Assembly (NCBI GenBank): GCA_945903645.1
Contig: CAMDOM010000024.1
Span: forward strand, 1-43,745
Length of the DNA stretch: 43,745 bases
Source of the DNA: Chryseobacterium gleum
GTDB taxonomy: Bacteria > Bacteroidota > Bacteroidia > UBA10329
Reading direction: 5' to 3'
The first letter of the stretch is position 1, and every line of letters starts with the position of its first letter. This document shows positions 16,816 through 25,103 of this stretch, piece by piece. A program made the position numbers and the translations under genes. Below the pieces are notes generated by a model. That model was not told the DNA's origin. It saw only the letters and a program-made list of their open reading frames with translations, and searched no databases.

Positions 16816-17777
16816 GCGTTTTCAGAAACTGAACTGGTCCTAAAATTTTCAAGAATCGCAATTACAACAAGTGCCGTAAGCAATGTTCCGAGTATTGAGC
16901 CTAAAACAATTAGCCATCTTATAGGATAGGCCTTTTTATCAGCAATTTCGGGATGTGTGATTATGTTACAGTACGTAAGTTGTTTCTCCACATCTTGCTG
17001 GGCTAGTTCCAGCTTTTCCTTCATATCGTTGTAACTACCACGGGTTCTCCAAAGATGTTCGTTGAGGGCAACAAATTCTCCACCACGCTCTTTTAATGCT
17101 GTTAGTAATGGCTCTATTTCTTTAGCCGAGTTTCGTTTTGAAGGTGTGGTAATCACATCTAAATAGCGCTCAGTTGCGTATTCCGTTTGAAGGTCGTAAT
17201 CCAAGATGCCATACTCTTTGCGAATACCTGTTAGCACAGCTTCCATGCTATCCATTTCGTGCTTTTTTTCGCTTACTTGACGGGTAAGAATTATTACCAA
17301 CTCCATGGATTTTTCCTTCTGCATCAACTTTTCTTTCTTGTTAAAGAAATGAATCATTGAATTTACCATGTCTCGCGAACGAATTGGGTCTTTGTCCAAA
17401 ACCTCTATCACCACAGATTCATATTCCGTTTTTCTTGCAGTAACAGCGGATTGATACTCACGAATCATTTCGCTACGAGAGCCAATCGCATCTGGCGACA
17501 CGTTATAAACGGTATATAAATCGTACAGTTTTATAATGGAGTCTCTAATTTGATCTGAATCAAATACTTGCAACATTTGTTCCGTAGGAGTTTCCGTTCC
17601 CATGGGTATAATGTTGGCTGGATACAAAACTGCAAATGATTTAAACTTAGGATCAATAACCCAAGAACTGGAAAACACGGAAGAAAGCACCAAGGTTATC
17701 AACCCCAACACCGCCAGTTCTTTTTTCCATTTTACTAAAAGACTCCAAATGGAGGAGTTATTCCTATAATCGGTCAT
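16812..17777 (-). CDS. Wzz-type polysaccharide chain-length determinant (second copy)
   Basis: The layout is that of polysaccharide co-polymerases: an N-terminal membrane helix (about residues 18-38), a long periplasmic helical region with coiled-coil character, and a C-terminal helix (about 283-305) preceded by KAYPIRWLIVLGS, the proline-rich motif of the family. There is no cytoplasmic tyrosine kinase domain. It resembles the upstream gene in shared stretches such as SDQIRDSIIKLYDLY and YPIRWLIVL, so the two are paralogues. It begins with ATG, 12 bases after the upstream stop, and overlaps the downstream ligase/polymerase by GTGA. It probably regulates the length of the exported glycan, alone or as a mixed complex. 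Confidence 0.8.
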   Translation of the reverse strand: MTDYRNNSSIWSLLVKWKKELAVLGLITLVLSSVFSSSWVIDPKFKSFAVLYPANIIPMGTETPTEQMLQVFDSDQIRDSIIKLYDLYTVYNVSPDAIGSRSEMIREYQSAVTARKTEYESVVIEVLDKDPIRSRDMVNSMIHFFNKKEKLMQKEKSMELVIILTRQVSEKKHEMDSMEAVLTGIRKEYGILDYDLQTEYATERYLDVITTPSKRNSAKEIEPLLTALKERGGEFVALNEHLWRTRGSYNDMKEKLELAQQDVEKQLTYCNIITHPEIADKKAYPIRWLIVLGSILGTLLTALVVIAILENFRTSSVSENA

Positions 17778-17789
17778 GGGGTGACGGGT

Positions 17790-18812
17790 TTATTGGGAAT
17801 TGAGGTTTTTGACATTCTCAAACGCAATGATTACCAATAAGGCAAAAAGAAAGGATGAGATAGTGGAAATTAGCACAATAAGCCAACGAACAGGGTAAGT
17901 TTTCTTCTCTGCTGGAACCGCATTATTCACAATAAACTTGTGTGGCAATGTCTGTTCAGCATCCACCTTAGCTTCGTGATATTTGGCTCGCAAATGGCTC
18001 AATTGCTTTTTCTCATGCTCCAAAATGTCACGGATGGAAACGTATGCACCTCCATATTTCGAAAGTATAGCCAACTGTTCTTCCAATTTGCTCATGGCGC
18101 GTTGATTGCCTTCTAGAATGGCTTTGGCATAATACTCTGTAAAACGTTCTGACATAGATTCGTAGTCATTTACCCCCATTGCACGCAATGCGCCTAACGA
18201 ATCTTCCAATTCCTTGATGTAGTCGCGCATTTGAAAATATTCCGCTTCAGCAATATGCATGGCTTGCGATGCGCGTTCTTGCTGCATCCTGTTTTTTACA
18301 GAATCTACCAAGGCTGCAATATCGTTGGCAATGTTTGCAGCCATTAAGGGGTCCGTGTCCATCACATCCACTCGAACAGATTGAAATTCAGTGCGTTTAT
18401 ACTTAATATTTGACTCAAATTCTTTATACAATTCGGTAAACTTGAACTGAGCCGCTGTATCAATATCGTAGTGATTCATCAAATCGTATTTCACCACAAT
18501 ACGGTCCCTAATTTGGTCAGAATTAAGGATTTGAAGCAATTGTTCCGCTTGCTCTTCCTCGCCAAACGTCATCAAATCTTCTTTACCCGATGTGTTTTGC
18601 GACAACAGCGATTTTGAAATTGAAGCAGAGGAAGTTGGGAACATGATAACCGTGCTCTCAAACTTTGGTGGAATGAAAATTGGAGACGAGAAAATCATGG
18701 AAGCTACCGCAGCACCTATCGTAATGATAGTCAACGGTTTTTTCCAGCGAACAATGAAAAGCAGAAGATTGGAAGAATTGAAATCCAAGCCTTTATTAGC
18801 TTCCTCTGTCAT
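17790..18812 (-). CDS. Wzz-type polysaccharide chain-length determinant (first copy)
   Basis: The 340-residue protein has an N-terminal helix (about 23-43), starting right after IVRWKKPL, then a periplasmic domain with FESTVIMFP, QILNSDQIRDRIVVKYDLM and a coiled-coil region (about 190-280). It ends in a C-terminal helix preceded by KTYPVRWLIVLIS. It lacks a kinase domain. The same order of motifs recurs in the next gene, showing tandem duplication followed by divergence. It has its own -7 box at 18846-18853, so the last three genes of the operon may also be transcribed without the flippase gene. Confidence 0.8.
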   Translation of the reverse strand: MTEEANKGLDFNSSNLLLFIVRWKKPLTIITIGAAVASMIFSSPIFIPPKFESTVIMFPTSSASISKSLLSQNTSGKEDLMTFGEEEQAEQLLQILNSDQIRDRIVVKYDLMNHYDIDTAAQFKFTELYKEFESNIKYKRTEFQSVRVDVMDTDPLMAANIANDIAALVDSVKNRMQQERASQAMHIAEAEYFQMRDYIKELEDSLGALRAMGVNDYESMSERFTEYYAKAILEGNQRAMSKLEEQLAILSKYGGAYVSIRDILEHEKKQLSHLRAKYHEAKVDAEQTLPHKFIVNNAVPAEKKTYPVRWLIVLISTISSFLFALLVIIAFENVKNLNSQ

Positions 18813-18845
18813 AGTTTAGTTAAGGTATTTTCTAGTGGGGCGCGC

Positions 18846-18853
18846 CAAAAGTA
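18846..18853 (-). promoter_or_regulatory. -7 promoter box TACTTTTG before the first Wzz gene
   Basis: A perfect match to TAnnTTTG on the minus strand, 33 bases before ATG 18812, inside the 115-base gap after the flippase gene. No well-spaced -33 element is visible. Confidence 0.4.
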
Positions 18854-18927
18854 GCACTTTTTATACCTGTGGAAGTGTTCAATGGAACTGCTAAAACTGT
18901 ACTCATTTCTGGTTGTGAACAAACTGC

Positions 18928-20352
18928 TTAAGACTGCTTTCGCAGTACATGAAGATTCGGGAGAATTAGAAGCAAGGTACATAATGCGCCCAAAACAAGA
19001 ATCACCACAGAAGCTATGTACCAAGACAATGAAATGGTCAGTGCACCAGTTCCAATTACCACTCCAATACATCCGAGCAAACCAACAAGTTCTCCTTTTG
19101 AAAAGCTTATGTTGAACAAACGTTTCGCCAAGGCAAATTGGAGTAAAAACGTTACCATTTGAGTAGACAAACAAGCTGCCGCTGCTCCCATCGGACCCCA
19201 AATTGGTATCAATACCCAGTTTGCAATAAGACTCAAAACTACACCTCCTAAAGCAATAATATTTAAGTTCTTAAGATTACCATTTGCCGTGAGCAATGTG
19301 CCAAACACATAGGTTCCTGCCATCGGAACGAATGAAAATAACAACAACGAAAGCACTTTTCCCGAAGCTTCAGCGTGTGCGCTGTATAGCGATGCCATAA
19401 TTGCTTCACCATGCCACCACGCCACCAATGCGATCGAAAAAGCTGGGAGTAAAAGCAGTTTTGAACCCAAAATTGCTAATGGCCTAATATCCTCTTTTTG
19501 CTTCAGCATTCGCGAAAACATGGGTAGGAGTATGACCGCAAAGAGATATCCAATCATATTCACGGCATCTAGTAAGCGAAATGCCTGCGCGTAAATTCCA
19601 GTTTGCAAATTTCCATCGGGCAGCAAACGCTCCAACATTACAGAGTCGACACGTCCATAAATGCCCATCAAAAAAATAAGTAAAGCGAATGGAATGCTTT
19701 GTTTTAAGATGCCTCGAAATAGGCGTCCGTTCCAATGCACAGAAAATGGCCTGCCATAATAAACGACTACAAAAAGCGCCACTGCCATTGTTACAGCAAG
19801 AGCTAAGGTTTGCATAATAACGAACCACTCTATTTGAAATGGTTCTGCTCCAACCCTTCCCCAAAGTAAAAACGAACATCCCACAATGAGCAATAAACGG
19901 TCTAGTATAGAAAGCAGACTGTCAATTCTAAATAATTGGAGCCCCGCTACATTGCTTCTCAGAAAAAGGATGAAAGAAAGTAGAAACTGATTGAAGCTAA
20001 GCAAAGCTAAGAGCGACATTTGCGTTGCATCATAGCCAAAAGCAAGTCCTGCAATGAGGCAGAGGATAGAGTAACCCACTGCAAGAACCAATCGAAGGGC
20101 TACAATTCGCGTAAAATATTTGCCGAGCAAATGGCTGTGCTGGCTTATGTGGCGATTGTTATAATTAGTTATTCCTAAGTCCAGAAAAATGTTCAGGATT
20201 AAGGAAAGGTTGAAAAGCGCGAAATATGAACCGTAGATCTCTGCGCCAACCTCGTTTTGCACCGAACGGTCAATTCCCAGTATCCAAAATGGTTTCACCA
20301 GCAGGTTAACCAGAATGAGAAAGAACAAATTGGAAAGAAACTTCTTTTGCAT
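18928..20352 (-). CDS. Polysaccharide flippase (Wzx-like, MOP superfamily)
   Basis: Wzx proteins move lipid-linked glycan units across the inner membrane. This 474-residue protein has about 12-14 hydrophobic segments. Its start is typical of the polysaccharide biosynthesis group: FLSNLFFLILVNLLVKPFWI followed by YFALFNLSLILNIFLDLGIT and NYNNRHISQH. Central IPFALLIFLMGIYGRVDSVM with a charged residue in the helix is also usual. ATG 20352 is preferred over an upstream in-frame TTG (20364) because a perfect -7 box sits at 20362-20369 and would overlap that TTG. It is the first gene of the operon with two Wzz proteins and a ligase/polymerase. Confidence 0.88.
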   Translation of the reverse strand: MQKKFLSNLFFLILVNLLVKPFWILGIDRSVQNEVGAEIYGSYFALFNLSLILNIFLDLGITNYNNRHISQHSHLLGKYFTRIVALRLVLAVGYSILCLIAGLAFGYDATQMSLLALLSFNQFLLSFILFLRSNVAGLQLFRIDSLLSILDRLLLIVGCSFLLWGRVGAEPFQIEWFVIMQTLALAVTMAVALFVVVYYGRPFSVHWNGRLFRGILKQSIPFALLIFLMGIYGRVDSVMLERLLPDGNLQTGIYAQAFRLLDAVNMIGYLFAVILLPMFSRMLKQKEDIRPLAILGSKLLLLPAFSIALVAWWHGEAIMASLYSAHAEASGKVLSLLLFSFVPMAGTYVFGTLLTANGNLKNLNIIALGGVVLSLIANWVLIPIWGPMGAAAACLSTQMVTFLLQFALAKRLFNISFSKGELVGLLGCIGVVIGTGALTISLSWYIASVVILVLGALCTLLLILPNLHVLRKQS

Positions 20353-20361
20353 TGTCTTCGG

Positions 20362-20369
20362 CAAAAGTA
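20362..20369 (-). promoter_or_regulatory. -7 promoter box TACTTTTG before the flippase gene
   Basis: A perfect TAnnTTTG on the minus strand, 10 bases before ATG 20352. It implies a leader of only a few bases and supports ATG over TTG as the start. Confidence 0.45.
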
Positions 20370-20644
20370 GTAGAAGAACTTAGGCTATTTCTTCTCGAAA
20401 TAATTGGAGTACTCAGATTTTACGTAATAGGAATACTATGCTTGTCAGGAATTCTACTTCCAATGTCGCCAAAGAATCGCACCTTTGCACGCACAATCAC
20501 AACCACGATTGTTCGAACTGGAATTCAGGATTTAGCTTCCCTTTAAATTCCTTCACCTTAGTGGTTTTTTGCTTTGAGAGACTCTCCTTTGATGGGTTTG
20601 GAGCAAATGAAAGTAATTGCAGTAAAGTTCTAGCATAGACCGTC
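20365..20644. other. Intergenic region between divergent genes, with two small hairpins
   Basis: No convincing protein gene. ACAATC (20493-20498) pairs with GATTGT (20507-20512), and GAGAGACTCTC near 20576 is a palindrome. ACCTTTGC near 20481 resembles part of a -7 box facing right. If that is a promoter, the small lysine-rich gene at 20645 has a leader of about 150 bases. This is weak evidence. Confidence 0.3.
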
Positions 20645-20848
20645 ATGGCAAAATCACAGCATACATTTATGAAGCGGCAACGCGAAATTGACAAGAAGAA
20701 AAAAGCCACTGAAAAGCGTGAAAAGAGAGAAGATAAGAAGAACAACCCAACAACTTCTTCCACAGATTTGGATGGTTATGTAGTAAATCATGGAGTGGTA
20801 ATTAATTCCATAAAGGAGTCTGATTTGGACGAAGACAAAAGGTCTTAA
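20645..20848 (+). CDS. Small lysine-rich conserved protein
   Basis: The 67-residue protein begins MAKSQHTFMKRQREIDKKKK and continues with alternating lysine, glutamate and arginine (about residues 10-35). The second half is polar and more acidic, ending near SDLDEDKRS. Small proteins with the start M-A-K-S-Q-x-T-F and a lysine-rich helix are widespread in Bacteroidota, often near cold-shock genes; that link is from memory, and no cold-shock gene is seen here. The charge pattern suggests nucleic-acid or ribosome association, which is inference. It is followed after about 75 bases by the holin-like gene in the same direction. Confidence 0.7.
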   Translation: MAKSQHTFMKRQREIDKKKKATEKREKREDKKNNPTTSSTDLDGYVVNHGVVINSIKESDLDEDKRS

Positions 20849-20922
20849 TTGAACGGGTTGGAAACTGTGTTTTTTACTGTCGTAACATTGGTTGTACTAT
20901 TTTTACATTCCTCAATATCAGT

Positions 20923-21288
20923 ATGAATATTTTCCTAAAAGTCATCATATCATCGCTAGCCGTTTTTTTAGCGGCCTACCTGCTTCCTGGCATTGACGTA
21001 GATAATTACTTGACTGCTGTTTTGGTTGCTATTGTTTTGGCATTGCTTAATGGGTTTTTGAAGCCCTTGCTGATTATACTAACCATTCCGTTCACGGTTT
21101 TTACTCTAGGACTTTTCCTTTTTGCCATCAACGCTGCAATGGTTTTGCTGGCAGCTCGATTTGTAGATGGGTTTTCGGTTGATGGTTTTTGGTGGGCAGT
21201 GGTTTTTAGTATTCTTTTGTCAATTCTAACATCAATTTTGGAATCGCTAGGTAAGAAATCCAAGCATCAAGGATTAGAACAGAACTGA
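20923..21288 (+). CDS. Phage holin family IV-like small membrane protein
   Basis: The 121-residue protein has four hydrophobic segments (about 5-20, 28-50, 54-80 and 88-108). It contains VAIVLALLNGFLKPLLIILT and LPFTVFTLGLFLF-like sequence IPFTVFTLGLFLFAINAAMV, the signature of the four-helix family Pfam 04020. Despite the holin name these are common chromosomal membrane proteins with no proven lysis role. No phage gene is nearby, so a housekeeping envelope role is more likely. The gene is followed by a DUF962 gene 22 bases downstream. Confidence 0.85.
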   Translation: MNIFLKVIISSLAVFLAAYLLPGIDVDNYLTAVLVAIVLALLNGFLKPLLIILTIPFTVFTLGLFLFAINAAMVLLAARFVDGFSVDGFWWAVVFSILLSILTSILESLGKKSKHQGLEQN

Positions 21289-21310
21289 AAACTAGAATGA
21301 CATTGAGCTA

Positions 21311-21652
21311 ATGGTATCGCACAATCGATTTTCCACATTTAAAGAATTTTATCCGTTTTACCTGACGCAACATGCTGATGCCATATGCAGAACATTGCAT
21401 TTTGTGGGCACAACGCTTGTAATCGTATGCTTTATCTTAGGTCTTATTTCGGGTAATTGGATGTTTTTTGCATTGATGCCAATTGCTGGTTATGGATTTG
21501 CATGGCTCGGACATTTTGGGTTCGAAAAGAATAAACCAGCTGCTTTTGGTAATCCGTTTTATAGTCTAGCTTCAGATTTTGTGATGTATTGGCACATCCT
21601 TTCCGGACAATTGCCAGGGAAACTGGAAGCCGCTAAAAAGCAATTTCCGTAG
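21311..21652 (+). CDS. DUF962 family membrane protein (Mpo1-like), copy 1
   Basis: The 113-residue protein starts FSTFKEFYPFYLTQHADAIC, then has RTLHFVGTT and two hydrophobic helices (about 33-52 and 54-68), GHFGFEKNKPAAFGNPFYSL, and SDFVMYWHILSG. The histidines in the first block and in GHFGFEKNKPA are conserved in DUF962; yeast Mpo1 of this family is an iron dioxygenase that shortens 2-hydroxy fatty acids. The small Bacterial type seen here has only the core. It is followed after four bases by a DUF985 cupin gene, so the two are likely co-expressed. A second DUF962 gene lies at 29997. Enzymatic function is inferred from the yeast relative. Confidence 0.85.
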   Translation: MVSHNRFSTFKEFYPFYLTQHADAICRTLHFVGTTLVIVCFILGLISGNWMFFALMPIAGYGFAWLGHFGFEKNKPAAFGNPFYSLASDFVMYWHILSGQLPGKLEAAKKQFP

Positions 21653-21656
21653 TCCA

Positions 21657-22175
21657 TTGTTTACCGCATTATCTCCTAAGAGTGCCCAACAGTGGGCCGA
21701 TTTGCTCCAATTGCTTCCTCATCCTGAAGGTGGATGGTTTAAGGAAATGTATCGCTCGCAAGGCAAAATTGCTGCAGATTCGCTGCCTAGCGAGTTTATT
21801 GGAGAACGCAGTTTTTCTACAGCCATCTATTTTCTCCTTGCAAAAGGAACATTTTCGGCATTTCATCGCATTTTATCGGATGAAGTTTGGCATTTCTATT
21901 CGGGAGATGCACTTGTTATTCACGAAATAACACCACAAGGACAGTATTTTGCGCACCGTTTGGGACAGGATGTTATCAATGGTGAACGATTTCAATTGGT
22001 TATTCCTGCTGGAAGTTGGTTTGCTTCGGAAGTATGTGAAGAAGGCCAATTTGGATTAGTGGGTTGCACAGTGGCTCCAGGGTTTGATTTTTCAGATTTC
22101 GAAATGGCTCAGCAGTCGCTTCTTCTAGCGGCTTTTCCACAACACGAAACAGTCATTTCTCGGCTTTGTCGATAG
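21657..22175 (+). CDS. DUF985 family cupin
   Basis: The 172-residue protein is a single cupin barrel. LLQLLPHPEGGWFKEMYRS is the DUF985 hallmark; FHRILSDEVWHFYSGDALVI gives the histidine and glutamate expected at a cupin metal site, and VIPAGSWFASEV and GLVGCTVAPGFDFSDFEM complete the barrel. No membrane segment is present. The start is TTG at 21657, four bases after the DUF962 stop; the next ATG would remove the conserved first motif, so TTG is favoured. DUF985 proteins have been likened to sugar epimerase or isomerase-type cupins, but no substrate is established. A decayed alpha-oxoamine synthase pseudogene follows. Confidence 0.88.
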   Translation: MFTALSPKSAQQWADLLQLLPHPEGGWFKEMYRSQGKIAADSLPSEFIGERSFSTAIYFLLAKGTFSAFHRILSDEVWHFYSGDALVIHEITPQGQYFAHRLGQDVINGERFQLVIPAGSWFASEVCEEGQFGLVGCTVAPGFDFSDFEMAQQSLLLAAFPQHETVISRLCR

Positions 22176-22218
22176 TTGAAATTCGCGCGTTTGTCTCGGA
22201 TTACTTACCAGTTGAAGG

Positions 22219-22741
22219 ATTGACATAACAATAGCCTCTTTTGTCTGTTGTGTCGGCTACATTGCGGGCACCAAGGCGCTTACAAACTGTTTGAAATATA
22301 CTACTCTATTGTTTCGTTAGAGTGTGGGAATTAGCCCATCTAATGCCGCAGCGGAAGTTACTGCTGTAGGTTATTTTTCAAAAATCATGGAGTGCTTAAA
22401 AGCTGCGCAGCAATTGCGAATTGTTTGTGCGCTTAGCCAAAGCAAACGGTTTGGACACAGGTATTGGAAAAGGAACAGCTGTTGTTCCTATTATCGTGCG
22501 AAATTCTGCGCATCCATTGGTTTTGGCACAAATGCTGTCTGAAGCTGGCATCAATTTGTAGCAAATTCTTTATCCAGCTGTGGCCGATAACGAATCTCGG
22601 TTGCGGTTTTTCATAACCTGCGACCATACCGAACAGGAGTTGACAACAGCAGCATATACTTTTGCTAAAATTTTGGCGGCCATTTGGAAGGAGATGAATG
22701 GATTTTTTCTGTTATTCCAACCAATTGTGGTAGGTTTTTAG
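22219..22741 (+). pseudogene. Decayed alpha-oxoamine synthase (PLP enzyme) gene, C-terminal half
   Basis: Three consecutive coding blocks rebuild the C-terminal half of a serine palmitoyltransferase / KBL / BioF-type enzyme. Block 1 (from 22219) reads ASFVCCVGYIAGTKALTNCL, equivalent to the sequence after the PLP lysine. It meets TAG at 22318-22320 and continues in frame with SVGISPSNAAAEVTAVGYFS. A frameshift near 22400-22410 leads to block 2: LFVRLAKANGLDTGIGKG and LVLAQMLSEAGINL. TAG at 22559-22561 interrupts it, and block 3 continues QILYPAVADNESRLRFFITC and HTEQELTTAAYTFAKI, ending at TAG 22739-22741. At least two stops and one frameshift make it non-functional. The N-terminal half is missing. 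The exact subfamily cannot be told. It overlaps the purL stop codon from the opposite strand. Confidence 0.85.
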
Positions 22742-24981
22742 GACGCCATCTTTCCTCCAAGCACACCGTCATACAAGTCAACAGCTTTGGTTAGCGTGTC
22801 GAAGTTTTGACCGTCTATAACCATTTCGTCCAACGCAGTTACTTCGCCTAAGTAAGTAAAATCGATTTCGCTGGCAGTAAGGCGTTCAACGAAAGCCTCT
22901 TGCATTTCTGGTTTCACAGTAACCACAGCGCGACTTTGGCTTTCGCCAAACAAAAAGGCATCTGTGCGAATTTCTTCATCGGTGCTAACATCAAAACCCA
23001 ATTGGCCCGCTCTAGCTGATTCAAAAAGGCTAATGAACAGTCCACCATCGCTTACGTCATGCACCGAAGCCACTTCTCCGCTGCGGATAAGTTGCAACAA
23101 CAATTCGTGCAGTAATGCTTCTTCATCTAAGTTGATAAATGGAGCAGGAGAACCTTTGATGCCGTGGTAGGAATAGAGATATTCAGATGAACTGATATCA
23201 TCGCGAGATTGGCCCACTAAGTAAATAAGGTCGCCTGATGCCTTGAAATGCAAAGTCATGCGGTCTTTTTTGCTTTTTAGCAAGCCCAACATGCCGATAG
23301 TTGGTGTTGGAAATACGGGTTCTACCTTACTATCGAACACACTTTGATTGTAGAAACTCACGTTGCCACCCGTTACTGGCGTATCGAATTTGCGACATGC
23401 AGCGCCCATTCCTTTTATTGCTCCAACAAACGTCCAATATACTTCGGGCGAATATGGATTGCCAAAGTTGAGGCAATTGGTAATGGCAGTAGGTTCGGCA
23501 CCCGAGCAAATGATGTTTCTAGCAGCTTCAGCTACCGCAATAGCAGTGCCCATTTCGGGGTCACTTTTAATATAGCGCGAGTTGCAGTCAACCGTCAAAG
23601 CCAAGGCTCTGTCTGAACCTTTGATGTTCACAATTGCGGCATCACTTGGTGCGTTGGTACTCATATTAACGGTACCTACCATGCTATCGTATTGGTCATA
23701 CACCCATTTGCGCGAAGCGATATTGGGATGTCCAATAAGATGCCAAGCTGCTTCTTTCAAATCTTCGGGCTCGGTTACATCATCAATGTTAAACTTTTGA
23801 TACTCTTGGAAATAAGCAGGTTCGGCAAACTCGCGTTTGTAAACGGGTGCTCCACCGCCCAAAACGAGGTCGTGAGCTGGCACATCTGCCACCAATTCGC
23901 CATGCATAAAGTATCGCAAACGCCCACCTTCAGTCACTTTTCCAATTTCAACGCAGTTCAAATCCCACTTGTCAAACACGGCAAGCACATCTGCTTCTCT
24001 GCCTTTTTCTACCACGATTAACATACGTTCTTGGCTCTCGCTAAGTAGAATTTCCCATCCGTGCATTCCTTCTTGCCGCGTAGGCACTCGGTCGAGGTAA
24101 ATCTCCATGCCGTGTTCGCCTTTTGCGCTCATTTCGCTGGTACTACACGTAATTCCTGCAGCCCCCATGTCTTGCATTCCAATCACCGCGCCTGTTGTGA
24201 TTACTTCCAAAGAGGCTTCCATCAAGAGTTTTTCTTGAAATGGATCACCAACCTGAACGGCTGGAATCTTTTCGGCAGAAGCTTCAGTGATGTCTTCAGA
24301 TGCAAATGTGGCTCCGTGAATACCGTCTTTTCCGGTAGAAGAACCAACTATAAACACAGGATTTCCAGCGCCATAAGATGTTGCCGAAACTGTTTTACCT
24401 ACTTCAACAATACCAACACTCATAGCATTGACCAATGGATTTTGGTTGTAGCAATCATCAAAATACACTTCACCGCCAACAGTTGGAATGCCGAAAGCGT
24501 TGCCGTAATCGCCAATGCCTTTCACCACACCTTTCATCAACCATTTTGTTTTTTGCAAATCGGGATTGCCAAAGCGCAAGGAGTTGAGTTGCGCTATAGG
24601 ACGAGCGCCCATGGTAAAGATGTCGCGATTGATACCACCAACTCCTGTTGCTGCACCTTGGTAGGGTTCTAACGCGCTTGGGTGATTGTGCGATTCGATT
24701 TTGAACGCACATGCTAAACCATCACCAATGTCAACAAGCCCAGCGTTTTCTTCACCGGCTTCCACCAATATTTTTGACCCTTTTTTAGGAAGGGTTTTAA
24801 GCCACGTAATGGAGTTTTTATAGCTGCAATGCTCGCTCCACATCACCGAGAAAATGCTCAGTTCTGTGAAATTTGGCGTGCGACCAAGTATTTCCTTAAT
24901 TCGCTCGAATTCTTCGGGCAGCAAGCCCAATTTTTTGGCGGTTTCTACAGTTATTTGTGCGGCAGTCTGCGACTCTTGCAT
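22738..24981 (-). CDS. purL: Phosphoribosylformylglycinamidine synthase subunit PurL
   Basis: PurL catalyses the fourth step of purine synthesis, turning FGAR into FGAM with ATP and ammonia. This is the small form (747 residues) that needs PurS and the glutaminase PurQ, neither of which is in the window. Recognisable parts are [14 protein letters not shown] near residue 45, [20 protein letters not shown] with ATP-site residues, [20 protein letters not shown], and [20 protein letters not shown]. The second half repeats the AIR-synthase-like fold, with [20 protein letters not shown] and [17 protein letters not shown]. The start is ATG 24981. TACCTTCG on the minus strand (25013-25020) is one base off a -7 box. 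It lies 120 bases from the nitronate monooxygenase gene in the same direction. Confidence 0.97.
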   Translation of the reverse strand: MQESQTAAQITVETAKKLGLLPEEFERIKEILGRTPNFTELSIFSVMWSEHCSYKNSITWLKTLPKKGSKILVEAGEENAGLVDIGDGLACAFKIESHNHPSALEPYQGAATGVGGINRDIFTMGARPIAQLNSLRFGNPDLQKTKWLMKGVVKGIGDYGNAFGIPTVGGEVYFDDCYNQNPLVNAMSVGIVEVGKTVSATSYGAGNPVFIVGSSTGKDGIHGATFASEDITEASAEKIPAVQVGDPFQEKLLMEASLEVITTGAVIGMQDMGAAGITCSTSEMSAKGEHGMEIYLDRVPTRQEGMHGWEILLSESQERMLIVVEKGREADVLAVFDKWDLNCVEIGKVTEGGRLRYFMHGELVADVPAHDLVLGGGAPVYKREFAEPAYFQEYQKFNIDDVTEPEDLKEAAWHLIGHPNIASRKWVYDQYDSMVGTVNMSTNAPSDAAIVNIKGSDRALALTVDCNSRYIKSDPEMGTAIAVAEAARNIICSGAEPTAITNCLNFGNPYSPEVYWTFVGAIKGMGAACRKFDTPVTGGNVSFYNQSVFDSKVEPVFPTPTIGMLGLLKSKKDRMTLHFKASGDLIYLVGQSRDDISSSEYLYSYHGIKGSPAPFINLDEEALLHELLLQLIRSGEVASVHDVSDGGLFISLFESARAGQLGFDVSTDEEIRTDAFLFGESQSRAVVTVKPEMQEAFVERLTASEIDFTYLGEVTALDEMVIDGQNFDTLTKAVDLYDGVLGGKMAS

Positions 24982-25012
24982 AGGAAAAGGAGGTAGGTTT
25001 AGAACAGTGCAG

Positions 25013-25020
25013 CGAAGGTA
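25013..25020 (-). promoter_or_regulatory. Weak -7 promoter box TACCTTCG before purL
   Basis: One base off TAnnTTTG on the minus strand, 32 bases before ATG 24981. Confidence 0.3.
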
Positions 25021-25103
25021 ACTTTCTGACTTGGGAGGTTATTGCGGAGTTATTAACAGATAAAGCGATTGGATTTGAGTTTTTCAAGTGAGTTTTTTGT
25101 GCG

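Noticed and set aside
20497-20763. 88-codon minus-strand open frame
   Set aside because: It overlaps the small lysine-rich plus-strand gene and reads as its antisense shadow; the composition is unlike the neighbours.
20923-21288. Holin-like gene as evidence of a prophage
   Set aside because: This four-helix family is common on bacterial chromosomes, and no phage structural, lysis or integrase genes are near it.
22324-22542. 72-codon open frame taken as a gene
   Set aside because: Its first third is part of the alpha-oxoamine synthase pseudogene; the rest is out of frame with the true coding sequence, so it is not a separate gene.
24061-24672. 203-codon plus-strand open frame
   Set aside because: It is antisense to purL, whose conserved motifs cover the whole stretch on the other strand.
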